Shown here: positions 36,124 to 45,048 of the stretch, in pieces | Numbering within the stretch: the first letter of the stretch is position 1 | Layout: the number at the start of each line of letters is the position of its first letter | NCBI RefSeq assembly: GCF_000024125.1 | Contig: NC_013222.1 | Coordinates: forward strand, 868,001-932,000 | DNA: 64,000 bases | Reading direction: 5' to 3' | Origin: Robiginitalea biformata HTCC2501 | Lineage (GTDB): Bacteria > Bacteroidota > Bacteroidia > Flavobacteriales > Flavobacteriaceae | Translations under genes and position numbers: made by a program | Notes under the pieces: generated by a model | Databases searched by the model: none | What the model saw: the letters and a program-made list of their open reading frames with translations, nothing else | Told to the model about the DNA's origin: nothing

Positions 36124-36804
36124 ATGCAGCCTGGCAAACTGTTCATCGTACCCACTCCCATCGGCAACCTCGGGGATATCACCCTGAGGGCCCTGGAAGT
36201 GCTCCGGGAGGCCGACCTGATCCTGTCCGAGGATACCCGCACCAGCGGAAAACTCCTGAAACATTATGAAGTGGAGACCCCCCAGCGTTCGTACCATATG
36301 CACAACGAACACCGGGTAGTGGACGCATTGGTCGCCGAGGTAGCAGCGGGCAGGACGCTGGCGTTGATATCCGATGCAGGGACACCCGGCATTTCCGACC
36401 CGGGCTTTCTGTTGGTCCGCGCCTGTATCCAGGCGGGGCATGCCGTGGATTGCCTGCCGGGAGCCACCGCCTTTGTCCCCGCCCTGGTGTGCAGCGGCTT
36501 CCCCACGGACCGGTTTGTTTTTGAAGGATTCCTCCCCCATAAGAAGGGCCGGCAGACCCGGCTCGCCGAACTGGCCGGCGAGGCCCGGACGATGGTTTTT
36601 TACGAAAGCCCCCATCGGTTGCTGAAGGCCCTGGAGCAATTTGCCGACCATTTCGGAGCGGAACGCGAGGTGGCAGTCTGCCGGGAACTGACCAAGCACT
36701 TTGAGGAGATTGTGCGGGGGACCGTGTCGGAAGTAGCCGACCACTTCAAACAGAATGCGCCCCGGGGCGAATTTGTCCTCGTGGTTAAGGGGACGGGTGA
36801 TTAA
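36124..36804 (+). CDS. rsmI: 16S rRNA (cytidine(1402)-2'-O)-methyltransferase
   Basis: A 226-residue tetrapyrrole-methylase-fold enzyme that 2'-O-methylates C1402 of 16S rRNA using SAM. It starts MQPGKLFIVPTPIGNLGDIT, the standard N-terminus. LILSEDTRTSGKLLKHY, LISDAGTPGISDPGF and FYESPHRLLKALE are family signatures. A GTG twelve codons upstream is within the preceding terminator and is rejected. The C-terminus GEFVLVVKG is normal. An AT-rich gene of different origin follows after 27 bases. Confidence 0.96.
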   Translation: MQPGKLFIVPTPIGNLGDITLRALEVLREADLILSEDTRTSGKLLKHYEVETPQRSYHMHNEHRVVDALVAEVAAGRTLALISDAGTPGISDPGFLLVRACIQAGHAVDCLPGATAFVPALVCSGFPTDRFVFEGFLPHKKGRQTRLAELAGEARTMVFYESPHRLLKALEQFADHFGAEREVAVCRELTKHFEEIVRGTVSEVADHFKQNAPRGEFVLVVKGTGD

Positions 36805-36831
36805 ATTTTAATCTAATATGTCATAGATTAA

Positions 36832-38763
36832 ATGTATTTGAGAATTTTTTCAAGCGGGCAATCGCTGCCACCAGAATACGGAACCACATTTAAGGACACT
36901 GTTTATTTCACGGGGAATAAAAGTATTACTGAAGGAAACCCTAGTGAACCTGGACCGCCATTAGGTAAATTTTCTACAGTAAATCTATTTGTGGGAGCGA
37001 ATAATTCAGGGAAAAGTAGATTTCTGAGAGGTTTAATTAAACTAAAAGATTCAGAAATGGAAATCTCCAATAACTCTGTAGTGTTCCAAGAAAAGCAGAA
37101 TAAAGCACAAAAATATTACGAGGAAAATCAATCAAATGTTCAAAGGCTTGACAATGAAACCTATGGGATGATATTTCGCCTTTACAAAAATTTTACTGGA
37201 AAAAGAGATTCATTGAACAAGCATCTTGGCAATGAACAAGATTATAAGAATCTGTATAAGGAAATAAATTCAGAATTTAATAAGGGTATTGCTCAATTAC
37301 AAAAAGGGAATCAAACAAATGGTAGAGTCAATGCGGTAAAAATATTTAGACAATTCTATGGTTTAATTAAAGAGGTAGAAACACACTTTATTTTTGCGTT
37401 AGAAAATAAACCGACGAATAAAATATTAATTCCAATATTGAGATCAATTAAGTCTAGTGAACACTTAGTCGAAGATGTGTTTAGTAAGATGATAATGGAG
37501 CTTTACTCAGTTGAGAACGCTGAAATCCATACAGGACTTAATCTCTACAATAGGATATTAGAGGCAAGAAATGGAAAAAAACAGATTAGAAGAGGCTTTG
37601 AGGAATTTGAAAACTTTTTATCTGAAAGATTTTTTGAAGGGAAGGAAATTGAGATTATATCAAACTTAAATGATGAAAAGATCAATTTGTGGATTGATGG
37701 TGAGGAGAGAAAGATACATGATGTAGGGGATGGAATCCAATCCATTATACAGTTACTTTTTCCAATTTACACTGCAAAAAATGGTTCTTGGATTTTTATT
37801 GAGGAACCCGAAACGCATATGCATCCTGGTCTTCAAAGACTATTTCTTGAAACGTTAATTTCCGATGAATATCTTACCAAGAAGGGATTAAAGTATTTCT
37901 TTACAACTCATTCAAATCATCTATTGGACTCCTCAATACCAAAAGATTTGATTTCTGTATTTCAGTTTGATAAGATAAATGAATCCAAATATGAAATTGG
38001 AACTGATTTATTACCAAATAAGAAAACACTAGATCTCCTAGGAGTTAAATCCTCATCTGTTCTTATTGCAAATGCTACTATTTGGGTAGAGGGTCCAACA
38101 GATAGAAAGTACCTTTCAAGATTTTTAAATCTTTATTGTAAATATCATCAAAAGCCCATTTATAAGGAAGATATCGATTTTGCTTTTATCGAATATGGAG
38201 GCAGTTTGCTATCACATTATCTCTTTGAAGAAAAACAAATTTCCGAAGTCAATTCTCTGGAGGTGAATGATGAAATTAAGGCCTTCGCTATATCTACAAA
38301 AGTTTTTTTGCTTGTAGATAATGACAACGTTGATAATAGAAGGCGCAAAGGTAAAAGACGATTAGAATTGAAGAAATTATCTGAAAATCAGCCGAACTTC
38401 ACCTTTTTTGACACAGAATATGTTGAAATTGAAAACCTTTTACCCCCCACTGTACTCAAAGGTTATCTTAAGAAAATAATGAATAGGAAGTATCATAAGA
38501 AATTGGATTCATTGGACATATCTCAGAACAAATATGAAAGAACAAGAGTCGGTGAATATTTAATAAACTGCCTAGAGTCCTTGGGCTTATCAGATAACGA
38601 ACTGCCCAAATTAAAATCCAATTCGGGAACATTATCAAATTATCACAAAATAAACCTCTGTGAGTTCACCATAACCACATTTGAAAGTTATGATGAATTG
38701 ACTAGAGAAAATAAAGTTTTGAATAGATTAATTGAGCAATTATTCGATTTCATAGGCGATTAG
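36832..38763 (+). CDS. OLD-like AAA ATPase with C-terminal TOPRIM domain
   Basis: A 643-residue protein combining an SMC/RecF-like ABC ATPase and a TOPRIM nuclease domain. Walker A is GANNSGKS (55-62), a signature-like DVGDGIQSI sits at 298-306, Walker B is WIFIEEPETH (320-329) and the H-loop is FTTHSN (357-362). The TOPRIM glutamate motif WVEGPTDRKYL is at 418-428 and the Asp motif LLVDNDN at 493-499. This layout matches the OLD family, used in phage defence and in Gabija-type systems. No UvrD-like partner gene is adjacent. The coding DNA is far more AT-rich than all neighbours, with lysines coded AAA/AAG and many AAT/TTT codons, so recent acquisition is likely. Its stop overlaps the converging AhpD-like gene by four bases. 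Confidence 0.85.
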   Translation: MYLRIFSSGQSLPPEYGTTFKDTVYFTGNKSITEGNPSEPGPPLGKFSTVNLFVGANNSGKSRFLRGLIKLKDSEMEISNNSVVFQEKQNKAQKYYEENQSNVQRLDNETYGMIFRLYKNFTGKRDSLNKHLGNEQDYKNLYKEINSEFNKGIAQLQKGNQTNGRVNAVKIFRQFYGLIKEVETHFIFALENKPTNKILIPILRSIKSSEHLVEDVFSKMIMELYSVENAEIHTGLNLYNRILEARNGKKQIRRGFEEFENFLSERFFEGKEIEIISNLNDEKINLWIDGEERKIHDVGDGIQSIIQLLFPIYTAKNGSWIFIEEPETHMHPGLQRLFLETLISDEYLTKKGLKYFFTTHSNHLLDSSIPKDLISVFQFDKINESKYEIGTDLLPNKKTLDLLGVKSSSVLIANATIWVEGPTDRKYLSRFLNLYCKYHQKPIYKEDIDFAFIEYGGSLLSHYLFEEKQISEVNSLEVNDEIKAFAISTKVFLLVDNDNVDNRRRKGKRRLELKKLSENQPNFTFFDTEYVEIENLLPPTVLKGYLKKIMNRKYHKKLDSLDISQNKYERTRVGEYLINCLESLGLSDNELPKLKSNSGTLSNYHKINLCEFTITTFESYDELTRENKVLNRLIEQLFDFIGD

Positions 38764-39353
38764 CAACCGTGTTTCCCCTGCTCCCATCCGTAACGGGAGA
38801 GGTATTTTTCCCCGCTTTCAACTGCCCCCGATTCAATAGGGGTCCCCATGGAGTCATTCCAGCGGTTGAGAAAGCCAAACAGAGAGATCACCCCGAGGAT
38901 TTCGACAATTTCCCCTTCGTCCCAGTGTTCGTGCAGCCGGGCCGCCAGGTCGGCATCCACCGTATTGGGTACCTGTGAAGCCGCCAGGGCAAAGTCCAGG
39001 GCGGCCCGTTCGGCATCCGAAAATGCGCTGTGGGTCCGGTACTCCCAAATATTTTCCAATTGCCTTTGCTCGGCCCCGTACCGCTCGGCGGCCCGGATGG
39101 CATGGGCCTGGCAGTACCGGCAGCCGGTGGCATTGCTGCTCACCCAGGCAATCATCCGTTTCAGGGCTGAGGTCACCTTCCCGTGGTTTTCCATCACGGC
39201 CATATTCAACTGGATAAATGCCTTGGAAATGGCCGGCCGCCGCTGCATGGTCAGGACGGAATTCGGGCAGAAACCCAGGGTTTCATCAAAGAATTTGGCC
39301 AGCTTCCGGGTTTCGGGATCGGCATTCGGGTCTAAGGGTGTTACAAGGGGCAT
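38760..39353 (-). CDS. AhpD-like/carboxymuconolactone decarboxylase-family protein
   Basis: A 197-residue all-helical protein with the AhpD redox motif in ATGCRYCQAHAIRAAERYG, a CxxC followed by a histidine. Family members act in peroxide or disulfide chemistry. The ATG at 39353 (MPLVTPLDPNAD) is taken as the start; a TTG 30 bases upstream is weaker. It is divergent from an OsmC-family gene across 44 bases, and both are thiol-peroxidase-type proteins, which suggests joint control by oxidative stress. Confidence 0.85.
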   Translation of the reverse strand: MPLVTPLDPNADPETRKLAKFFDETLGFCPNSVLTMQRRPAISKAFIQLNMAVMENHGKVTSALKRMIAWVSSNATGCRYCQAHAIRAAERYGAEQRQLENIWEYRTHSAFSDAERAALDFALAASQVPNTVDADLAARLHEHWDEGEIVEILGVISLFGFLNRWNDSMGTPIESGAVESGEKYLSRYGWEQGKHGC

Positions 39354-39397
39354 ATGGCGTGATTTTATTGTACTTTTGGGCAAGAAACAAAAAAATT

Positions 39398-39826
39398 ATG
39401 GCTTCCACCAATCACGTCACGACGCGCTGGCTGGGGGATATGGCATTTGAATCCAACAATCCCTCCGGCCTGAATTTCCGAATCGATGCAAGCCCCGAAG
39501 ATGGCGGGGCAGGGTCCGGGATGCGCCCGAAGGCCCTCATGTTGAGTTCGCTGGCAGGGTGTTCGGGACTCGACATTGCCATGCTGATCCGCAAGATGAA
39601 ACTCGAGGTGTCCGATTTCCATATCGAAACCGTCGGGTCGCTCAGCGAAGACCACCCGCAAACCTACGAGGCGGTCCGGGTGGAGTTCCACTTCCACGGC
39701 AAAAATCTCGCACAGGCAAAATTGCAACGGGCCGTGGACCTGTCCGTGGAGAAATACTGCGGGGTGATCGCCATGTTCCGGAAATTTGCGGAACTCGATT
39801 TCCAGACTGTTTTCCACGAAGACTGA
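39398..39826 (+). CDS. OsmC/Ohr-family peroxidase-like protein
   Basis: A 142-residue protein of the OsmC fold, most like the YhfA/redox-regulatory branch. Cys residues of the family lie in SSLAGCSGLDIAMLIRKM and VEKYCGVIAMF. RPKALMLSSLAGC is the characteristic helix start. The upstream in-frame ATG at 39218 lies inside the antisense of the AhpD-like gene and is not used. A -7 box TACTTTTG at 39371-39378 would give a leader of about 17 bases. The enzyme probably reduces organic hydroperoxides or maintains thiols. Confidence 0.9.
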   Translation: MASTNHVTTRWLGDMAFESNNPSGLNFRIDASPEDGGAGSGMRPKALMLSSLAGCSGLDIAMLIRKMKLEVSDFHIETVGSLSEDHPQTYEAVRVEFHFHGKNLAQAKLQRAVDLSVEKYCGVIAMFRKFAELDFQTVFHED

Positions 39827-39983
39827 TCCGTATTCCGCGGTGCCCGGGTCCAAGTGCAGCGGGCGCATTCAGCAGCCAGAATAGTTTTGGTGCCAGCCAA
39901 TTTCGGGGCAGTGCGCCCCCGTACCGGGGTGGGGCAAAAAACGGGTGTAACCTGCCTGCAGCCCACAGGCCTAAATTCAATCC

Positions 39984-41699
39984 ATGTCCATGAGTACGCG
40001 TTGGGTTTTTAAACCGGAGCCCGGGAGGGAAGCAGCCTCCCGCCTGGCCGGGGAACTCGGCATCGACCCGTTGCTCGCCGGCCTGCTGGTTCAACGGGGC
40101 ATCCGGGATTTTGAATCGGCCCGGAGGTTTTTCCGGCCGGAGCTCTCCCACCTCCACGACCCGATGCAGATGCAGGACATGGAACAGGCCGTGGATCGCC
40201 TGGAAGTTGCCTTAACCAGGGGTGAACGGATCCTGGTTTACGGGGATTACGACGTGGACGGGACCACGTCCGTTGCCCTGATGGCAGCTTACCTGCGGGA
40301 ATACAGCGATGCGGTGGCCACCTACATCCCGGACCGCTACCGGGAGGGATATGGCCTCTCCCGCCAGGGGATAGAGTTTGCGGATGACAACGGCATGGGC
40401 CTGATCGTCGCCCTGGATTGCGGGGTCAAGGCCATTGAGCAGGCCCGGTACGCCCGGTCCAAAGGCATCGACCTGATTATCTGCGACCACCACCGGCCCG
40501 GGGAAACGCTGCCGGAAGCGGTGGCGGTCCTGGACCCGAAACGCGATGACTGCCCCTACCCCTACAAGGAACTTTGCGGTTGCGGGGTGGGTTTTAAGCT
40601 CATCCAGGCGCTGCATGAGCGGCGCGGCCTGGACCCGGCAGAGCTCCTTCCCTACCTGGACCTGGTGGCTACCGCTATCGGGGCGGATATCGTCCCGATC
40701 ACCGGGGAGAACCGGGTGATGGTCCACTACGGGCTGCAGGTGATCAACGGCGGGGCCCGTCCGGGGATCCGCGCGTTGCTCCGCGGGCTGGACAGGAAAA
40801 ACTACCAGGTATCCGACCTGGTATTCCGGGTTGCCCCCCGGATCAATGCCGCCGGGCGGATGCAGCACGGGGAGGACGCCGTCCGGTTGCTCACCGAGAC
40901 AGACCCGGCCCGGGCCGGGGCACTGGCCGACGAAATCGAATCGCTGAACAGCCAGCGCAGGGAGACCGAACAGGCCATTACCGACGAGGCCCTGGAGATG
41001 GTCCGTTCGGAAGGAGGGGAGGCCCGGATGAGTACGGTGGTTTTCAAGGAAGACTGGCATAAAGGGGTTATCGGCATTGTGGCGTCCCGCCTTATCGAGA
41101 CGTATTACCGCCCCACCCTGGTGTTTACCCGCAGCGGCGATAAATTGGCGGCATCCGCGCGCTCGGTGCGCGGCTTTGACCTCTACGAGGCCCTGGAAGC
41201 ATGTTCGGACTGTATCGAACAATTCGGCGGACACACGTACGCCGCCGGCCTGACCCTGGAGGCTTCCCGATTCCAGGACTTTAAGGACCGGTTTGAAAAG
41301 GTGGTGTCCGAGCGGATCACCGAGGATTCCCTGACTCCGGAAATCCAGATAGACCTCAAAATCCACCTGAGCCAGATCCACCCGAAACTCGTCCGGATCC
41401 TCAGTCAGTTTGGCCCGTTTGGCCCGGGGAATCCCGCCCCGGTATTCGTTGCCGGCCCCCTGGTGGATACCGGGTATGCGCGTACCGTCGGGGAAGGCGG
41501 GGCGCATTTAAAACTAGCTGTTACCCAGGATGGCTCCGGCCCCATTGGCGGGATAGGATTCGGGTTGGGAGACCGCCTGGACCTGATCCAGGGGGGCAGG
41601 GAGTTTTACGCCGTTTTTTCCATCGAGGAGAACCACTGGCAGGGCAGGACGAGCACGCAGTTAAAAATCCGGGACATCCGGGACGCGGCACCGGATTGA
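39984..41699 (+). CDS. recJ: Single-stranded-DNA-specific exonuclease
   Basis: A 571-residue DHH-family 5'-3' exonuclease for recombination and mismatch repair. Phosphoesterase motifs include VYGDYDVDGTTSVALM, ALDCGVKA, ICDHHRPGE (the DHH motif) and NPAPVFV with an OB-like region near the C-terminus. ARSVRGFDLYEAL, followed by CIEQFGGHTYAAGL, forms the DHHA1 domain. Length is typical. The 157-bp gap upstream contains TAGTTTTG (39882-39889), a possible -7 box without a clear -33 element. The gene converges with an LpxH-like gene. Confidence 0.97.
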   Translation: MSMSTRWVFKPEPGREAASRLAGELGIDPLLAGLLVQRGIRDFESARRFFRPELSHLHDPMQMQDMEQAVDRLEVALTRGERILVYGDYDVDGTTSVALMAAYLREYSDAVATYIPDRYREGYGLSRQGIEFADDNGMGLIVALDCGVKAIEQARYARSKGIDLIICDHHRPGETLPEAVAVLDPKRDDCPYPYKELCGCGVGFKLIQALHERRGLDPAELLPYLDLVATAIGADIVPITGENRVMVHYGLQVINGGARPGIRALLRGLDRKNYQVSDLVFRVAPRINAAGRMQHGEDAVRLLTETDPARAGALADEIESLNSQRRETEQAITDEALEMVRSEGGEARMSTVVFKEDWHKGVIGIVASRLIETYYRPTLVFTRSGDKLAASARSVRGFDLYEALEACSDCIEQFGGHTYAAGLTLEASRFQDFKDRFEKVVSERITEDSLTPEIQIDLKIHLSQIHPKLVRILSQFGPFGPGNPAPVFVAGPLVDTGYARTVGEGGAHLKLAVTQDGSGPIGGIGFGLGDRLDLIQGGREFYAVFSIEENHWQGRTSTQLKIRDIRDAAPD

Positions 41700-41702
41700 T
41701 TC

Positions 41703-41736
41703 CCCAGGCGCGAAATGCCCGGGACCCGGGCCTGGG
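41703..41736. terminator. GC-rich hairpin between converging recJ and lpxH-like genes
   Basis: CCCAGGC (41703-41709) pairs with GCCTGGG (41730-41736), and inside lies a second self-complementary GCCCGGGACCCGGGC. There is no T-run, so intrinsic termination is uncertain, but the site could act for both strands. Confidence 0.4.
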
Positions 41737-41748
41737 TAGCCGTTGGGT

Positions 41749-42537
41749 TTACTGGCGGTAGTATTCCAGTTTCAGGGTTTCCCCGTCAAAAACCCCATAG
41801 CTGTAATGGGAAATCCAGTCGCCCAGGTTGACGTAGCGGCTGGAATCGGTCAGTTTGATGTCCAGCGGCAGGTGGCGGTGGCCGAAGACAAAGTAGTCGA
41901 AATGGGCTTCGGTGAGTTTGCGCCTGGCGTATTGTACGAGCCATTCCCGGTCTTCGCCCAAAAAGCGGACGTCCTCTTCGCCGGAAATCATCTTGTTTTT
42001 CACGGAGAAATACTGCGCCATGCGGACGCCCAGGTCCGGGTGCAGCCACCGGAAGGCCCACTGGGCCACGGGGTTGGTAAAGACCTTCTTCATTCGCTTA
42101 AACCCTTTGTCCCCGGGTCCCAGCCCGTCGCCGTGGCCGATGAAAAAGCGCTTCCCGCCGATTTCAAAAACGCGCGGTTTATGGTACACCGGAATGTTCA
42201 GCTCTTCTTCGAAATACCCGTCCATCCAGAGGTCGTGGTTGCCCACAAAGTAAATGACTGGGATCCCCTGGTCGGTCAGGGAGGCCAGGGCGCCCAGCGT
42301 GCGGGTAAACCCCTTGGGCACCACCCGCTTGTATTCAAACCAGAAATCAAATAGGTCGCCCAACAGGAAGATGGCTGCGGCGTCTTCCCGGATGGAATCG
42401 AGCCACGCCACAAACCGACGCTCGCGGACCAGGCTTTCCCGTGAATTCGGGGCGCCCAGGTGGTTGTCGCTGGCAAAATAAACCTTCTTGCCGCCGGGGA
42501 TGGCTATTGGGTCAGGAATGGTAGGGTGCTGCTGCAT
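41749..42537 (-). CDS. UDP-2,3-diacylglucosamine diphosphatase-like metallophosphoesterase
   Basis: A 262-residue calcineurin-like phosphoesterase. Metal-binding blocks are FASDNHLGAP, LLGDLFDFWFEY, VGNHDLWMDG, IGHGDGLG and FGHRHLP. The FDFWFEY run after GDLFD is the LpxH hallmark, so the likely role is cleavage of UDP-diacylglucosamine to lipid X in lipid A synthesis. Bacteroidota often carry more than one LpxH/LpxH2-like enzyme, so the exact paralogue type is open. It is separated by 39 bases from queD upstream on the same strand. Confidence 0.88.
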   Translation of the reverse strand: MQQHPTIPDPIAIPGGKKVYFASDNHLGAPNSRESLVRERRFVAWLDSIREDAAAIFLLGDLFDFWFEYKRVVPKGFTRTLGALASLTDQGIPVIYFVGNHDLWMDGYFEEELNIPVYHKPRVFEIGGKRFFIGHGDGLGPGDKGFKRMKKVFTNPVAQWAFRWLHPDLGVRMAQYFSVKNKMISGEEDVRFLGEDREWLVQYARRKLTEAHFDYFVFGHRHLPLDIKLTDSSRYVNLGDWISHYSYGVFDGETLKLEYYRQ

Positions 42538-42576
42538 GCGTAGTAAAGATACGAACTGCCGGTGGTTCCCGGACTG

Positions 42577-43032
42577 TCAATCCGGGTTGTCCGAGGCAAA
42601 CCATTCGGCATAGGCCGTCCCGGTCTCCCGAAGCCGCAGCGAATGCAGCCGGATATGTTCGGGGAGTCGTTTGCTGATCCGATGGGCAAAATCCACCACC
42701 ATATTTTCACTGGTGGGTTGGTAATCCGCCAGGATGACCCGGTGACCCTCCCGTTCCAGGGTGCGGGCCAGTTCCACATGGGGCGTGTTCCGGTTAAAAA
42801 TGGTGGCGTGGTCAAAACGGTCTACCACCTCTTCCCTGACCACTTTCTTCAGGTCGCCAAAATCCATGACCATCCCGAGCTTCACCGCCCCGTCCTCTGC
42901 GATGGGCGTCCCAATCACGGTAACGGAAAGGTGGTAGCTGTGACCGTGGACATTCCGGCATTTCCCGTCGTACCCGTACAGGGCGTGGCCGGTCTCAAAT
43001 GTAAATTCCTTGGTGATGCGTACGCGTGCCAT
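42577..43032 (-). CDS. queD: 6-carboxytetrahydropterin synthase
   Basis: A 151-residue enzyme of the queuosine/7-deazaguanine pathway, converting dihydroneopterin triphosphate to carboxytetrahydropterin. Zinc ligands are His16 (FETGHAL), His29 and His31 (NVHGHSYH), and the catalytic cysteine is Cys25 (GKCRNVHG). The ATG at 43032 gives the standard length; longer in-frame openings run into the divergent ABC gene. A -7 box TACTTTTG lies at 43057-43050. Confidence 0.95.
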   Translation of the reverse strand: MARVRITKEFTFETGHALYGYDGKCRNVHGHSYHLSVTVIGTPIAEDGAVKLGMVMDFGDLKKVVREEVVDRFDHATIFNRNTPHVELARTLEREGHRVILADYQPTSENMVVDFAHRISKRLPEHIRLHSLRLRETGTAYAEWFASDNPD

Positions 43033-43104
43033 GATCGGATCTCTAGTTGCAAAAGTAGAAAAACATCGGAAGGAATCCCGTGCCGTCCGGGAAAATGGCC
43101 CGGG

Positions 43105-44964
43105 ATGCGTAAATTGCCAAAAAAAGCTTTGGCAGCCAAACGACTCAAATCCATTGCCGACCAGGAACGCATTTCCCTGCGGGATTCCTTTCGGGGCTGG
43201 CAATCCATCCCGCGTTTTTTCAGGGAGATCTACGCCGCCGGGCCCCGGTTGTTTATCCTGAACCTGTTGGGCCGCCTGCTCAAAGGTTTCAGCCCGGTTG
43301 TACTCCTGTGGATCGGCAAGGTCATCATCGACGAAATCGTCTTCCTGCTGAACAACCCGGACGGGGATTTTACCCGCCTGTGGACGTATGTCGCCATTGA
43401 ATTGGGCGTGGCCCTGCTCACAGACCTGATCGGCCGGGGGGTCACCCTGACGGACGGCCTTTTGGGGGACCTCTATTCCAACGCTTCGTCCGAACGCATC
43501 ATCCACAAGGCCGCCGACCTGTCCATGTCCCAGCTGGAGAACCCCGTTTTCTACGACAAGCTGGAACGCGCCCGTATGCAGACCAACAGCCGCGTATCCC
43601 TGATGAGCAATGTCCTGGCGCAGGGCGAGGGCCTGCTTTCAATAATTTCCCTGATCGCGGGCCTTATCTATTTCGAACCCTGGTTGATCCTGCTGCTGAT
43701 TTTGAGTATCGTGCCCGCTTTTATCAACGAACTCAAGTTCTCCTCGGACCGGTACTCCCTGGCGCGCAGCTGGACGAGCGAAAGGCGCGAACTCGATTAC
43801 CTGAGGTATATCGGCGCCAATAACCGAACGGCCCAGGAGGTGAAGCTATTCGGGCTAACAGGGTTTATCGCCGGCCGGTTCCGGGACATGGCGGCGCAGT
43901 ACTACCGGCTCACCCGGAGGCTGGCCGTCCGCCAGAGCCTCTTTGGGGGCCTGTTTAACCTGCTGGGGGTCATCGCCTATTACGGGGCGTATATCCTGAT
44001 CATCTACCGCACTCTGGGCGGGCTGCTCACCCTGGGGGAACTCACCTTCCTCTCCGGTTCCTTCAACCGGTTGCAGACCAATATGCAGGGCTTCTTTTCC
44101 CGGTTTACGCGGATTTCGGAGAGTGCCCTCTATCTGAAGGATTATTTCGATTTTATCGACCTGGAACCGGAAAGTCCCGGGGGAGACGTGGTCCCCATGC
44201 CGGATCGCATCCGCGAGGGATTCGAATTCCGGGAGGTGTATTTTACCTACCCGGAAAGCGACACGCCGGTACTCAAAGGGGTCAGTTTCCGCATCCGGGC
44301 GGGCGAGAAGATTGCCTTTGTCGGGCAAAACGGGGCCGGGAAAACCACGCTCATCAAACTGATCCTGCAATTTTACCAACCGACTTCCGGGCAGATCCTG
44401 CTGGACGGGACGGATATTTCCCGCTTTGACAAGGAGGCTTACAGGAAGCGGTTTGGGGTCATCTTCCAGGATTATTTCCGGTACGAATTCACGTTGCGGG
44501 AGAATATTGCCGTGGGGGATATCGGGGCCGTCCGGGACGATACCCGGATTGGCGAGGCCGCGCGGAAAAGCCTGGCGGACCAGGTGGTACAGGAAATGGC
44601 CGACGGCCTGGAGCAGCAGCTCGGGCGCCGGTTTGCCCGCGGGCAGGAACTCAGCGGGGGGCAGTGGCAGAAGGTGGCCCTGGCACGGGCCTACATGAAA
44701 GACGCGGACGTTATGGTCCTGGACGAACCCACGGCCTCCCTGGACGCCCGGGCGGAATACGAGGTGTTTGAGCGGTTTATCGGGCTGACCAGGGGACGAA
44801 CCAGCATCATTATCTCCCACCGGTTCAGCACCGTCCGGATGGCCGACCGGATATTGGTGCTCGAAGACGGGGTGGTAACCGCCCTGGGCACCCACGAGGA
44901 CCTGATGGAACAAGGCGGCCTGTACGCGGAACTATTTACCCTGCAGGCTGCGGGGTACCAGTAG
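43105..44964 (+). CDS. ABC exporter, fused membrane and ATPase domains
   Basis: A 619-residue half-transporter with about six membrane helices (45-330) followed by a nucleotide-binding domain (380-610). Walker A is VGQNGAGKTTL, the signature is ELSGGQWQKVALARAYMKDA and Walker B is VMVLDEPTASLD, with an H-loop IIISHRF. The arrangement is that of homodimeric lipid/drug/peptide exporters. The ATG at 43105 is used because the upstream frame extends through the divergent queD gene. Substrate is unknown and no accessory protein is adjacent. Confidence 0.92.
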   Translation: MRKLPKKALAAKRLKSIADQERISLRDSFRGWQSIPRFFREIYAAGPRLFILNLLGRLLKGFSPVVLLWIGKVIIDEIVFLLNNPDGDFTRLWTYVAIELGVALLTDLIGRGVTLTDGLLGDLYSNASSERIIHKAADLSMSQLENPVFYDKLERARMQTNSRVSLMSNVLAQGEGLLSIISLIAGLIYFEPWLILLLILSIVPAFINELKFSSDRYSLARSWTSERRELDYLRYIGANNRTAQEVKLFGLTGFIAGRFRDMAAQYYRLTRRLAVRQSLFGGLFNLLGVIAYYGAYILIIYRTLGGLLTLGELTFLSGSFNRLQTNMQGFFSRFTRISESALYLKDYFDFIDLEPESPGGDVVPMPDRIREGFEFREVYFTYPESDTPVLKGVSFRIRAGEKIAFVGQNGAGKTTLIKLILQFYQPTSGQILLDGTDISRFDKEAYRKRFGVIFQDYFRYEFTLRENIAVGDIGAVRDDTRIGEAARKSLADQVVQEMADGLEQQLGRRFARGQELSGGQWQKVALARAYMKDADVMVLDEPTASLDARAEYEVFERFIGLTRGRTSIIISHRFSTVRMADRILVLEDGVVTALGTHEDLMEQGGLYAELFTLQAAGYQ

Positions 44965-45048
44965 GCAGATCTCTTTTCAGGCCGGACTTCCGTTATTCCA
45001 GCGCCTCTTCGGCGTAAACCCCCGGGGTGTGAGTGCCCGGCACGTGTA

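Noticed and set aside
36832..38763. Gabija system
   Set aside because: The OLD-like protein resembles GajA, but no GajB-like helicase gene is adjacent, so the two-gene system cannot be claimed.
39827..39983. Possible small gene between the OsmC-like gene and recJ
   Set aside because: The open frames here continue from shadow frames, have no convincing start and no recognisable product; only a possible -7 box was kept.
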